Shown here piece by piece: positions 35,831 to 45,463 of a stretch of DNA of 64,000 nt (the stretch's first letter is position 1; every line of letters begins with the position of its first letter). Below the pieces are notes generated by a model. It saw only the letters and a list, made by a program, of their open reading frames with translations, ran no database searches and was not told where the DNA came from. The stretch comes from Dyadobacter sp. CY323 (GTDB lineage: Bacteria > Bacteroidota > Bacteroidia > Cytophagales > Spirosomataceae): assembly GCF_021390245.1 (NCBI RefSeq), contig NZ_JAJUXH010000003.1, forward strand, positions 62,001 to 126,000, read 5' to 3'. Position numbers and translations under genes: made by a program.

Positions 35831-38266
35831 ATGATCGGAAGCTACTTCAAAACATCCGGGCGCAGCTTAATGCGCAACAAACTGTTCTCATTCCTCAATA
35901 TTAGTGGCCTTGCCATTAGTATGTCGGTCGGGTTACTATTGATCGCATTCGTGCTCGACCTGCGTTCGTACGACAAGTTCCATAAGAACGGTGAGCGGAT
36001 TTATCGCATTACCAACGTCGTCACTTTCAAGGGTGAACAAGGCAGCGGCAAATTTTCATCGACATCCATTAAAACAGGAAAGCTTATCCGGGAGAAGGTA
36101 ACCGGCGTGGAAGAAGTGGCTATTATGCGCAATGACTTTTTGCAGGATGCGAAGGTCGGCGATAATGTCCTTCCCATCAAAGGCTTTTGGGCCGAGCCGT
36201 CGATTTTCAGAATGTTCACATTCCCGATGCTGGAAGGCAATCCCGAAACGGCGTTGAAAGATCCCTACTCGATCGTTCTCACGGAGACGGCCGCCAAAAA
36301 GCTGTTCGGCAACCGATCTGCACTCGGCAAAGCGGTCAAATTCGATTCGCTCGATTACCAGGTGACCGGTATCATGAAGGATGTCCCCTTTTTCTCACAC
36401 ATCAACTTTGAAGCGTTGGTGTCTCTGTCGACGGCCACACAGCTCAACAAGAACGACAAGAGTTTTGAAGATTGGACAAATATGTATTCAAACTCGGTGT
36501 ACGTAATGTTACCGGAAAATGCCGATATGACTTCAATCCAGTCACAGCTCGACGCCATTGCAAAGCAGGAAAATCTGGCAGAAGAAAAAACGAAGATCCA
36601 ACTTGAACTTCTTCCTTTACATAACATTGTAGTGGGAGAAAATCTCCGTTCCGGCTCCATGGCCGGCTCCGTGAACCCACATATGCCTCCGGTTGTGCTT
36701 TGGATACTGGGTGCTCTCGCAATCGTTGTGATATTGTCGGCGTGTTTTAATTATACCAATCTTTCGATCGCACGTGCCTTGCGCCGCTTTAAGGAAGTAG
36801 GTCTTCGCAAAGCCATTGGTGCCGGAAAGAGCCAGGTACGACAACAGTTTCTCGCAGAGGCGATCATGATTTCCCTTGCCGCGCTTTTCCTTTCATTTTT
36901 CATATTCATGATATTGCGGCCGCAGCTAATAAACATGGCCCCGGAGATGCAGCGTACAGTGAAACTCAATCTCACGCCGTCCACGGTCGTGGCTTTTATC
37001 CTCTTTTCGGTCGCCGTAGGTGTTATTGCAGGCTTCGTGCCCGCCATATTCTTTTCGAAGGTCAGCGCCATCAATGCACTGAAGAACGTGTCCGTTCCGG
37101 CATACCGGTCGGTGAAAGCATTCAAACACGGGACACTCAGACGGGCTTTGGTTGTCATACAGTATACGGTCACGCTGATCTTTATCACAACAACTGTGGT
37201 TGGCTATGTGCAGTATAAAAGCATACTTGCATTCGACCTGGGATTCAATACCGAAAATATCCTGAACATTGATATGCAGGATAATAAACCCGATGCATTG
37301 ATCAAGGAACTGATTGAGATGCCGGAGGTAGCCGCATTATCCCGCTCGCTCATTATCACCAGCGTCGGGAACGCCTGGGGCGGCCATATGAAATACAAAG
37401 ATTCCCGCGATTCTGCCTTGGTGCTGACCAACCATGTCGACGAAAACTATTTGTCCTTACATGGATATAAACTCCTCGCCGGCGGAAATTTCATTGCACG
37501 ACCCGCCACCGCCGAGGCTGCCAGCGAGATAATCGTCAACGAGCAGGTCTTAAAACGGTTTAACTTAGGTAACCCCGAACAAGCAATCGGAAAGGAAGTC
37601 ACATTTAGCAGTTTCAGAATAAAAGGACGCAAGATGACCATTGTCGGCGTAATGAAAGATTTTCATTATGGCAAAGTCGACAACCTCATTGAGCCGGTAG
37701 CATTCATGTTCTGGACACCTCAGGACCGGGCAGTCATTAATGCAAAAATACAAAGCACAGACATGCTGGCGACCCGCGCCAAAATCGAATCCATATGGAA
37801 AAAGATCGATCGTGTCCATCCTTTCCAGGCCAAGTTCTATGACCAGGAAATAGAAGAAGCTTACAGCGAATTTTCCACTATGATCAAGATCATTGGCTTC
37901 CTCGCCTTTCTGGCTATCTCCATTGCATCGATGGGATTATTCGGAATGGTGGTATTCACCACTGAAACGAGATTAAAAGAGATCGGCATCCGAAAGGTAA
38001 TGGGCGCCACCTCGGGCAGCCTCATTTACCTGCTAAGCCGGGGATTTCTTATACTGCTGTCGATTTCGGCACTCATTGCGCTGCCCGTAACGTATCTTTT
38101 CTTCGAGAGTTTTGTACTTACGAAATTCCCCTATCATACGCCGGTTCAAATTGCCGAGCTGTTCGCTGGCTTGCTGGCTGTGGCTTCGATCGCATTCATT
38201 ATGATCGGTTCGCAAACGCTGAAAGCAGCAAGAAGTAATCCGGTGGAAGTACTTAAGAACGATTAG
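35831..38266 (+). CDS. MacB/FtsX-type ABC transporter permease, paralogue of the preceding gene
   Basis: This 811-residue protein has the same eight-helix, duplicated plan as its neighbour. It opens MIGSYFKTSGRSLMRNKLFSFLNISGLA, with RFKEVGLRKAIGA in the middle and RLKEIGIRKVMGA near the end. The two differ greatly in their periplasmic domains, so they are old paralogues rather than a recent tandem copy. No ATP-binding subunit, adaptor or regulator gene lies beside them. Function is unknown; members of this family are often numerous in Bacteroidota genomes. They may pair with each other or act separately. Confidence 0.92.
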   Translation: MIGSYFKTSGRSLMRNKLFSFLNISGLAISMSVGLLLIAFVLDLRSYDKFHKNGERIYRITNVVTFKGEQGSGKFSSTSIKTGKLIREKVTGVEEVAIMRNDFLQDAKVGDNVLPIKGFWAEPSIFRMFTFPMLEGNPETALKDPYSIVLTETAAKKLFGNRSALGKAVKFDSLDYQVTGIMKDVPFFSHINFEALVSLSTATQLNKNDKSFEDWTNMYSNSVYVMLPENADMTSIQSQLDAIAKQENLAEEKTKIQLELLPLHNIVVGENLRSGSMAGSVNPHMPPVVLWILGALAIVVILSACFNYTNLSIARALRRFKEVGLRKAIGAGKSQVRQQFLAEAIMISLAALFLSFFIFMILRPQLINMAPEMQRTVKLNLTPSTVVAFILFSVAVGVIAGFVPAIFFSKVSAINALKNVSVPAYRSVKAFKHGTLRRALVVIQYTVTLIFITTTVVGYVQYKSILAFDLGFNTENILNIDMQDNKPDALIKELIEMPEVAALSRSLIITSVGNAWGGHMKYKDSRDSALVLTNHVDENYLSLHGYKLLAGGNFIARPATAEAASEIIVNEQVLKRFNLGNPEQAIGKEVTFSSFRIKGRKMTIVGVMKDFHYGKVDNLIEPVAFMFWTPQDRAVINAKIQSTDMLATRAKIESIWKKIDRVHPFQAKFYDQEIEEAYSEFSTMIKIIGFLAFLAISIASMGLFGMVVFTTETRLKEIGIRKVMGATSGSLIYLLSRGFLILLSISALIALPVTYLFFESFVLTKFPYHTPVQIAELFAGLLAVASIAFIMIGSQTLKAARSNPVEVLKND

Positions 38267-38287
38267 GAGTTCATGTATTGAGATATT

Positions 38288-40678
38288 TTAACGAAAAACC
38301 CATTTGATCTTTCCGTTAAAAGGATCCTCGCTGACCACATATTTGCTGCCTGACTTGGCAAGGATTACGGTTTCTACCTGATCCTCGCCAGGCACGAATA
38401 GCTGCAATGTGGCTTTCTGAGTTGCATTCCCAAAGCAATGCAGTTCGATATTAGTCCAATCAATTTCTCCTGTTGACTGCGCCACTTTTACCTGCGGCAG
38501 AACAGCTCCCTGGCGCACCATCATCACTACTTCCAGCTCACCCGCCTCCACATTATGCCAGCCACTTTCGTAGACTTTCCGGGTTTGGTAATCAACCCAC
38601 TTTCCTTTTGGCAAATACACTTGCCGGGATTTACTGTTCTCAAAAAGCGGTGCAACCAAAAGGTCCGGGCCCAGCATATACTGATTATCCACCAGCCACG
38701 CACCAGGATCGTCGGGAAACTCCAATAGCAATGCACGTACCATTGGTAAACCTTTTTCCGACGCCAGTTTCGACTGCGTGTAAATGTATGGCATCAGCTT
38801 GTACTTCATTTCCACCACTTTTCTGAAATAGTCCTGAAATTGCTCGCCATACTCCCACGGTTCTTTGGGTGCCTGACCATGTGTTCGGCTGTGAGAACTG
38901 AGCATTCCCATCGGTAACCATCTGCGATACAGATCTTCCGGAGTTTTCATGGTAAACCCTCCCACGTCGTGACTCCAGAATGTAAAACCCGACATCCCAA
39001 GTGACAATCCTCCGCGTAGCTGCGCCTCCATTCCCTTGTTGGTCGTCTCCGCGTCCCCGCCCCAGTGAATGGGGTACCGCTGACTGCCCGCCCAGGTACT
39101 TCTTGCCCAGATGATATTTTCCCCATTCATTTTGCGCGTCAGATCTGAGACAATTTTATTATAGCGTAAAGGATAGAGGTTATGCTCGTAAAAACCGGTG
39201 CGCCCGGATGCATACACGCCGGACAACGGAGCGGCCTCGCCAAAGTCTACTTTAATTGCCGATACACCCAGTTTCAACAAACCCGAAATTTTATCTTCAT
39301 ACCATTTGATCGTATTCGGATTGGAGAAATCAAGTACTGCATCTTCGTACGGGATCGTCCCATTCGCGTTTTTTACGGCCAGACCTTTCTCTACTATTTC
39401 CGGGTAAAGCACATTTTGTGGAACAAAATACGGCAATTGCCAAAGTGACGTGTGAAATCCCTGTTTTTTCAGATCAGAGATCATTAATGCAGGATCTTTG
39501 AAACGACTTGGAGCAAAACGGTAATCGCATCGCCAGTCGGTTTCAAACCAGCCCGTATCGAAATGGATCACATCAGATGGTATCTTATTCCGACGAAGCT
39601 TCTCCGCCACATTTCTGCCATCCTGCTCGGAAAAATAAGTAATGCGGCTCATCCACAATCCAAATGACCACAATGGCGGCATCGGCGCCTTACCAGTCAG
39701 GTCGGTATATGCATCGAGAATCTCTTTTGGCTGACCAAGAAAAACAAACAAATCCAGGTTTTCATCACCAATCTGCATGGCATTTGATTCTCCGTAAGTA
39801 GCCCCAAAATCGCAGGTAATCGGTGATGTGGTATGCATAAACATTCCGTAGCCGCGCGAACTCAGGTAAAACGGGATCGGTTTGTACATCGACTGCGTTT
39901 CTACTCCATTTGGATCGTGTGCCCAGAGCACTACTTTCTGGCCGTTTTTATCAAGCCGCGTAAACGACTCACCGCAGCCGAATATCTTTTCGTCGGGAGA
40001 CATGCTGAATACCGCGGCCATACTACGCGAATAATCAGAAGCCCGTCGAACAAACGAAAAAGGCAAAGTAGGCGTAAATGAAGACCTCCCATCGGCAGCG
40101 CCACGCGTTTGCGTAAGAATTTTTCCATTTGCATCCCGAATCACGATCTTCCAGGGATTTTCATAGATCGTAACCGATCCGTGTACATTCGTGTATTCGT
40201 GGCCCCCATTAATTTTCTTATACTTCCAGGATGCGTCTTTAACAGGCTCGGTTACCAACATGAGCGAAGGCTCCGAAATGCGTACTTGCGCACTTGTATT
40301 AGCTCGAATTCGAATGGTGCGCGGAGCTGTAAACTCAACCGAAAACGGCAAAACGGGATCCTGTGCATATTCGATTGCAGGAAACTCATTGCTGTACGAC
40401 CGTTTGTAGCTCAGCATGGAATTGTCAAAATTATGAGCAGAAAATGGCTCATGCCTTTTCCATTTGACTTTTCCCGTACCAGTTTCAGGATCAAATGCGG
40501 CCAGACTATCCGCAAAGAAAATAGTATTGGAAAAATCGCGGAAGTCTTCGCTGATATCGACGGGCTCGTTAACCAGTTTGGAGTGCTGGGCTATCACATT
40601 AAAGTTTACAAAAGCCAGGCACCAGACCGTAGTAAGCCATTTACCCGAAAGTATGATTTGACGCATTAGAAATATCAA
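38288..40678 (-). CDS. Secreted GH31 glycoside hydrolase, probable alpha-xylosidase
   Basis: The 796-residue enzyme has an N-terminal signal (about 1-30, ending VIAQ; ATG at 40666 is an alternative start), an N-terminal beta-sandwich and a GH31 barrel. IKVDFGEAAP places nucleophile Asp478 and WGGDAETT the acid/base Asp542. The KxDFGE form of the nucleophile motif and the VIHFDTGWFETDW segment favour alpha-xylosidase (YicI-like) over alpha-glucosidase. It is the last gene of the SusCD operon, 16 bp after the GH44 gene, and would remove xylose side chains from imported xyloglucan oligosaccharides in the periplasm. The specificity is inferred from the motif. Confidence 0.88.
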   Translation of the reverse strand: MIFLMRQIILSGKWLTTVWCLAFVNFNVIAQHSKLVNEPVDISEDFRDFSNTIFFADSLAAFDPETGTGKVKWKRHEPFSAHNFDNSMLSYKRSYSNEFPAIEYAQDPVLPFSVEFTAPRTIRIRANTSAQVRISEPSLMLVTEPVKDASWKYKKINGGHEYTNVHGSVTIYENPWKIVIRDANGKILTQTRGAADGRSSFTPTLPFSFVRRASDYSRSMAAVFSMSPDEKIFGCGESFTRLDKNGQKVVLWAHDPNGVETQSMYKPIPFYLSSRGYGMFMHTTSPITCDFGATYGESNAMQIGDENLDLFVFLGQPKEILDAYTDLTGKAPMPPLWSFGLWMSRITYFSEQDGRNVAEKLRRNKIPSDVIHFDTGWFETDWRCDYRFAPSRFKDPALMISDLKKQGFHTSLWQLPYFVPQNVLYPEIVEKGLAVKNANGTIPYEDAVLDFSNPNTIKWYEDKISGLLKLGVSAIKVDFGEAAPLSGVYASGRTGFYEHNLYPLRYNKIVSDLTRKMNGENIIWARSTWAGSQRYPIHWGGDAETTNKGMEAQLRGGLSLGMSGFTFWSHDVGGFTMKTPEDLYRRWLPMGMLSSHSRTHGQAPKEPWEYGEQFQDYFRKVVEMKYKLMPYIYTQSKLASEKGLPMVRALLLEFPDDPGAWLVDNQYMLGPDLLVAPLFENSKSRQVYLPKGKWVDYQTRKVYESGWHNVEAGELEVVMMVRQGAVLPQVKVAQSTGEIDWTNIELHCFGNATQKATLQLFVPGEDQVETVILAKSGSKYVVSEDPFNGKIKWVFR

Positions 40679-40694
40679 AAGTTAGGCACCCGAA

Positions 40695-42602
40695 TCAACG
40701 GGCCATGATTTGTTTTACAAGAGGAGTACCGTTTGTGCCGGTTAACCGGATGAGGTATGTTCCCGAAGAAAGTTGTTGATGAAGTGTAATTTGCTGCTGA
40801 GTTTTTTGAAGGTTTTTGGTAAAAATCCCTTTTCCATTCTGATCAATAATCTCGATCTTTTGAAATTCACGGTTACCCCATTTAACTGTAATATGGTCCC
40901 AGGTAGGGTTGGGAAAAACCAGTAGTTCTGAGGAAAGATCAGGTTCGATACCAAGTATTTCTCCCCCATTTTTCAAAACAACCGAAGTTAGCGACATCGC
41001 AGGAAGTAACAGATTGAGCACCTTCCCATTTACGGTCACATCCGACTTTTTTAATGCATTCCGGGTATCCGAATAAAAAGTCTCGGCGGAAGGCAAACCC
41101 GATAATATATACGCCACCGTCTTTTCCTGGCTGGGTAAAAAGTTACTGAAACTGACATTCACCGTCTGACTTTGGTCCGGCGATCGGTTCACTAAAACCA
41201 CTGTCAGTGAATCTTTTGCGGCATTCAGAGTTGGATAGGCAGAAACCAGGGTCTCATTGGCAGACGTGGCTTTTACTGAATGCGTTTGATTATACCGGGT
41301 CATCAGATGCAATACTTCCCACATGCCCGTCTTCCAGCTCCACGGGGTAAAGATCTCGACGCCGTTTTTCATAAACTCGCCCATGGTCGAGGCGTACCAC
41401 ACTGCTGCGACGGAGGGCGATATACTGTCGTCAATGCCGGTTTCGGTAAGCCCGAGTGTCACGCCGTGTTCAGCGCCCATATATTGGTTCAGCCAATCAT
41501 TGCAGCGGCCGAAAACGTATTCTTTAGTGATGCTGTTGTCGTAGCCGCCATTGATGGTTTTGACGCCGTTTGCTTCGGGGAAATTGTAATTTCTGTCAAA
41601 AAATACCCGGTGTAACTGTACTACTTCCTCCGTTTTTTTTGTGGACGGATAAAAATGAATATCAAGTACATCCAGTAACCTAACTCCGCTTTTCTGCTGT
41701 TCCTCGGCCAGGGTTTTAATGAAATATTCCAGCCAAGGATATGTTTTCCCATTTTCCGTAATGGTCTTTCCGTCCCAGTTGTACCATTGCCACTCATTAG
41801 CCGTAACCGGACCTACCAATTTGATATCCGGGTATTTGGCCCGTGCTTTTTTGGCCAGCGTAATGTATCGCTGCATAAATTCCTGCGGAGAAATTTGCGT
41901 GGGCATCACGTCATCATGCGTCCCCGACCAGATTTCCGGCTCGTTATCCATATTCCAGTAACGGATACTTTCCCGCTTTAAACCGGCTCCATTTGCCTCA
42001 AACCAATGATCGAGAATAGCTACGGACGAATCGGCGCCCCATTCTTCCAGGTAGAGATTGATGTCTCCTTCTTTTTTGGCTTTCGTGCCGGTCGCATTCG
42101 GTACTCCGTTTCCGGCGAGGTTCTGGTTTACACCTTCCCACCACCTGGATTGGTTGTATTGCCAATCCGCGAAGTTGGCTGCATTCGTTTTCGCCGCATA
42201 GCCCAGTAATGGGAACGCCCACATTCCCTGCGCATTAGGAAAATGCCTTTGCAATGTTTGCGCCGCCTGGTCCCAGTTATTGGTATACACATTGTTATAC
42301 CAATCGGGATGACTTCCTAACTTTCTGCGCCAGTTGTATTTGCTGGAATTATTCCCGCCACTTTCTCTGAAAAACCTAACACCCGCATCACGTAATCTTA
42401 CCAGATCTTCTTCCGGCAACGTCCAGTTTGGATCGGTGGAAGAAAAGGAATTATTACGTCCGTACAAATAAGGAGAGATTTCCCTGATCTCCGCATTCGC
42501 ATCGATCTCGATGGCCACCTGCGCAAATGCAAATGGCGATAAACCGAACAGAGAAGATAATACCACCGCCCCTCTCAGGGCGGCTAGTATATTTTTGATC
42601 AT
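40695..42602 (-). CDS. GH44-like endoglucanase/xyloglucanase with T9SS sorting domain
   Basis: The protein has 635 residues: signal peptide (about 1-27), a TIM barrel and a beta-sandwich. YWNMDNEPEIWSGTHDD contains the acid/base Glu221 in the NEP motif followed by the W-x-x-THxD element of GH44. LGLTETGID contains the probable nucleophile Glu387; the spacing (166) is close to the 173 of the reference enzyme. After about residue 550 comes a C-terminal type IX secretion sorting domain (LLVFPNPTWDHITV to LIRLTGTNGTP), with basic end. The enzyme should be exported to the cell surface by the type IX system. It is encoded 3 bp after the surface glycan-binding protein gene. Confidence 0.85.
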   Translation of the reverse strand: MIKNILAALRGAVVLSSLFGLSPFAFAQVAIEIDANAEIREISPYLYGRNNSFSSTDPNWTLPEEDLVRLRDAGVRFFRESGGNNSSKYNWRRKLGSHPDWYNNVYTNNWDQAAQTLQRHFPNAQGMWAFPLLGYAAKTNAANFADWQYNQSRWWEGVNQNLAGNGVPNATGTKAKKEGDINLYLEEWGADSSVAILDHWFEANGAGLKRESIRYWNMDNEPEIWSGTHDDVMPTQISPQEFMQRYITLAKKARAKYPDIKLVGPVTANEWQWYNWDGKTITENGKTYPWLEYFIKTLAEEQQKSGVRLLDVLDIHFYPSTKKTEEVVQLHRVFFDRNYNFPEANGVKTINGGYDNSITKEYVFGRCNDWLNQYMGAEHGVTLGLTETGIDDSISPSVAAVWYASTMGEFMKNGVEIFTPWSWKTGMWEVLHLMTRYNQTHSVKATSANETLVSAYPTLNAAKDSLTVVLVNRSPDQSQTVNVSFSNFLPSQEKTVAYILSGLPSAETFYSDTRNALKKSDVTVNGKVLNLLLPAMSLTSVVLKNGGEILGIEPDLSSELLVFPNPTWDHITVKWGNREFQKIEIIDQNGKGIFTKNLQKTQQQITLHQQLSSGTYLIRLTGTNGTPLVKQIMAR

Positions 42603-42605
42603 AGG

Positions 42606-43772
42606 TTATTTCTTCACGATCCTGAAGTTATCCACGCTGCCGTTGAAAGAGGCGATCACTACATCAGGTGTGTTAAAAGATACTTTTAGATCGGTCACTT
42701 TGGAAACGTCGGCAATCGTCGAGCCGGCTGCGTTCTTGAATTCCGTAAGTTCGATCACGGCTGTGCTCCATCCGCTTGTCTGGTAACCGGTGGCCGCGTA
42801 AACCGTGGAGTTCCAGGGCTGAAATGCGTAAGTATATTCACTTCCTGCGGCAGTAATGGTGATATCGTACTTGCCTGCTTTCCAGGGTTCTGCGATATTA
42901 TGTTCAAATTTAAACTGCCTGTCTGCCGCCGCTCCCGCTGCAAGTTTGAAATCGAATGAGCAGGTAGAGAATACCCAGCCGTCGTTATAGCCGGTAGCAG
43001 GCAGCTTGGTGTCTTTGATCCTTGAATATTTGCCCGAAATAGCACCCGCATCGGTAGCTGCAACAATAGGCGCACCGCCCCAGCAAACTTCTGATCCCCA
43101 GCTGGTAGTAGGCACATCGAAATTGACCATATGCCCGTCAGAACCATTTACCTGATAAGAAGTTTTGGCAGTCCCGAATTCTCCTTCCACGGTAATATTT
43201 CCAACTGCGGCCGTGGCTGGCATTTTCGCGGTGATTTGTTTCACCGTACTGCTCACGACCTGCAAAGTGGTTGCTCCCAGCTTCACCGATTTGATATTAT
43301 AGAAATAATCTCCGTTGATCAGAACAGTGCCATTTGGCTTTACAAATTCAGAATACAAACCGGAAATAACCGGCTTTGGCGCACTTAGTACAAAATCGTA
43401 GGTAGTTTCTCCACCTTTGGTCACCACTTTGATTTTGCTGGAAACAGCCGGATCAACGGCTTTCGTAGGGGCATTTGCCGGAATCGTAATCACGATATTC
43501 GAATTGCTACCTAGCGCGGAATTGAAATCGGCTTCAAAATCATTGAAATACACCTTCAAAACACTCGAAAGGTTTTGTCCCTGGATTACGACCAGACTGC
43601 CCGGCTCCGCAGCACTCAGCGAGCTATCGGCCTTCGTAGGATCCAGCAAACGCACATTACTGATCGTCGGCGCGCCTTCGACATCGTCGTTATTACAGCT
43701 CTGGAAAGAGAGCAGCATTCCCGCCGCGAGCATCAGTCCCAGAACTGGCTTGTATATATGTTTTAAATTCAT
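42606..43772 (-). CDS. Surface glycan-binding lipoprotein (SusE-position, IPT/TIG domains)
   Basis: The 388-residue lipoprotein has lipidated Cys26 (GMLLSFQSCNND). At least two immunoglobulin-like IPT/TIG repeats follow (PTISNVRLLD..., KPVISGLYSEFVKPNGTVLINGDYF), then a C-terminal domain with aromatic residues (AEPWKAGKYDITI, AFQPWNS) suited to sugar binding. Its position after SusD and the fold are those of the surface glycan-binding proteins of Bacteroidota loci, in particular for glucans and xyloglucan. It would hold the polymer at the cell surface for the GH44 enzyme and hand oligosaccharides to SusD. Confidence 0.88.
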   Translation of the reverse strand: MNLKHIYKPVLGLMLAAGMLLSFQSCNNDDVEGAPTISNVRLLDPTKADSSLSAAEPGSLVVIQGQNLSSVLKVYFNDFEADFNSALGSNSNIVITIPANAPTKAVDPAVSSKIKVVTKGGETTYDFVLSAPKPVISGLYSEFVKPNGTVLINGDYFYNIKSVKLGATTLQVVSSTVKQITAKMPATAAVGNITVEGEFGTAKTSYQVNGSDGHMVNFDVPTTSWGSEVCWGGAPIVAATDAGAISGKYSRIKDTKLPATGYNDGWVFSTCSFDFKLAAGAAADRQFKFEHNIAEPWKAGKYDITITAAGSEYTYAFQPWNSTVYAATGYQTSGWSTAVIELTEFKNAAGSTIADVSKVTDLKVSFNTPDVVIASFNGSVDNFRIVKK

Positions 43773-43790
43773 TGTTAAATCGATTAGAGG

Positions 43791-45416
43791 TTAGTCAACT
43801 AATTTGCTGAAATCAAAAGCAACCGGCTCATTTTTCAAAGACGGCGCATTCACGATCTCGGCCTCAGGAAAAGGCAGGTAAAGCGTTGCGGCCGACAATG
43901 GATAATACTCTGCCGGTGAATAGGTTACCGTGTATTTTCTCGGATTAGTCGAACCTGGTACGTAGCTCATCGTATAGTTTTCCTTGTGCTGTGCAGCAGT
44001 AAATGCGATTGCTTTTGCCGGGTTGAAATAATACCAGCGTACCACCTCGTTCCAAGAGTTACCTTCAAAAACAGTTTCAATCCTTCTCTCTTTGAAAATA
44101 TCTTCGAAAGTCAGCGACGTTTTGTTAGGCATACCTGCCCTTTTCCGCACTGCATTGAAATATTCGAGGGCTTTCGGATCGGATGTTGCTGCACTGTTAC
44201 CAAGTACTGCGTCTGCGTAGATCAGGTAAACTTCCGCCAGCCGCAGCATGTAGGAATTGATGTTGGCAGACATAAATCCACCCAGGCCGCCATTGTCCGC
44301 AGGCGAGCCGATGATGTATTTTTTGATCGCTGACAATGCCTCCGGTCTTGTATATTTCAGCCCACCATTAGCTTTTCTTATGTTCGGGTACACATCCCCA
44401 TCGAACATGCCAATTGCTTTTCTACGCAATGAGTCAGCAGGATTTTCAGTAAAATATTTTACCAAATCAGCCGATACACCTTGCGCGGCACCCCAGCCAT
44501 CTCCCGTACCCGTGATGTTGGCATCGTAGGCAAAGTAAGCCTGAAAGGAGTTGTTTACACCCCAGGGATTGCTGACCGGCATCCATTGCAGCGAGAACAA
44601 GCTTTCAGAATTGTTTTTAGAACTATTATGATTTGCACTCTCAAACAACTCAGCGTAGGTAGGGGCCAATGAAAGTCCACTCTTCGTGATCACACTTTCC
44701 GCATAATATTTCGCACTGTCCAGGTCGGACTGGCTGCGTGTACCGTTTTGGTTCAACCCCGAGCGCATCAGGTACATACGTGCCAGCATTCCCTCCGCGG
44801 AATACTTGGTCACACGCCCCTGTTCGGCAGTGGCCGGCAGACTAGCCGCTGCGAAACGGTAATCCTGGATCACCAGTTTCCAGATGTCTTCAATTTTGTT
44901 CCGCATCGGCGGCTCATTGATTTGCGCCACATTATCATATACGATCGGCACGGCGCCCCAGTTTGTCACCAGGTAATAGTAGGCAGTAGCACGCATGAAC
45001 TTGCATTCACCCAATCCCTGTGCTTTCACAGCCGCCGAAGCAGTGCTCCCCGTCGCTTCGTTGATCGCTTTATAGGCATTGTTGCTTTGCGCGATGATCT
45101 TGTAAAACGATTTGTATCCCGGTAAAAGAGTACCCACATCGGTCGAGGAAATCGCGTGCTTGATGTACGCAGTACGGTCGTTGGAGTTCAGGTTTCCGGC
45201 ACGGGCTTCCTGGAAAGCCATATTGGCCTTGTCGTTGAAGTCAAACCAGACAATGTTATACAAAGGCGCCGTTCCGGCCAGGATCTCTCCATCGGTTTTG
45301 TAAAAATTACCCGAGGTAAGTGCGTCCAGCGGCGGACGGTCCAGGAAATCTTCGCCGCATCCCTGAAGGAGCGTTAATGCCCCGATCGCCGCAATGAGTT
45401 TCAATTTGAATTGCAT
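43791..45416 (-). CDS. SusD/RagB family outer-membrane nutrient-binding lipoprotein
   Basis: The 541-residue lipoprotein has Cys20 (LTLLQGCGEDFLDRPP). The TPR-like N-terminal body and the signatures FYKTDGEILAG, ECKFMRATAYYYLVTNWGAVPIV and YLIYADAVLG are classical for SusD. It forms the lid over the SusC barrel and binds oligosaccharides. The gene lies 47 bp after susC and 18 bp before the surface glycan-binding protein, in one transcription unit. Confidence 0.95.
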   Translation of the reverse strand: MQFKLKLIAAIGALTLLQGCGEDFLDRPPLDALTSGNFYKTDGEILAGTAPLYNIVWFDFNDKANMAFQEARAGNLNSNDRTAYIKHAISSTDVGTLLPGYKSFYKIIAQSNNAYKAINEATGSTASAAVKAQGLGECKFMRATAYYYLVTNWGAVPIVYDNVAQINEPPMRNKIEDIWKLVIQDYRFAAASLPATAEQGRVTKYSAEGMLARMYLMRSGLNQNGTRSQSDLDSAKYYAESVITKSGLSLAPTYAELFESANHNSSKNNSESLFSLQWMPVSNPWGVNNSFQAYFAYDANITGTGDGWGAAQGVSADLVKYFTENPADSLRRKAIGMFDGDVYPNIRKANGGLKYTRPEALSAIKKYIIGSPADNGGLGGFMSANINSYMLRLAEVYLIYADAVLGNSAATSDPKALEYFNAVRKRAGMPNKTSLTFEDIFKERRIETVFEGNSWNEVVRWYYFNPAKAIAFTAAQHKENYTMSYVPGSTNPRKYTVTYSPAEYYPLSAATLYLPFPEAEIVNAPSLKNEPVAFDFSKLVD

Positions 45417-45463
45417 ATAGAATATTTTTAAAATCTTGATATTGAATCAGTTGTCCGGTTTTA

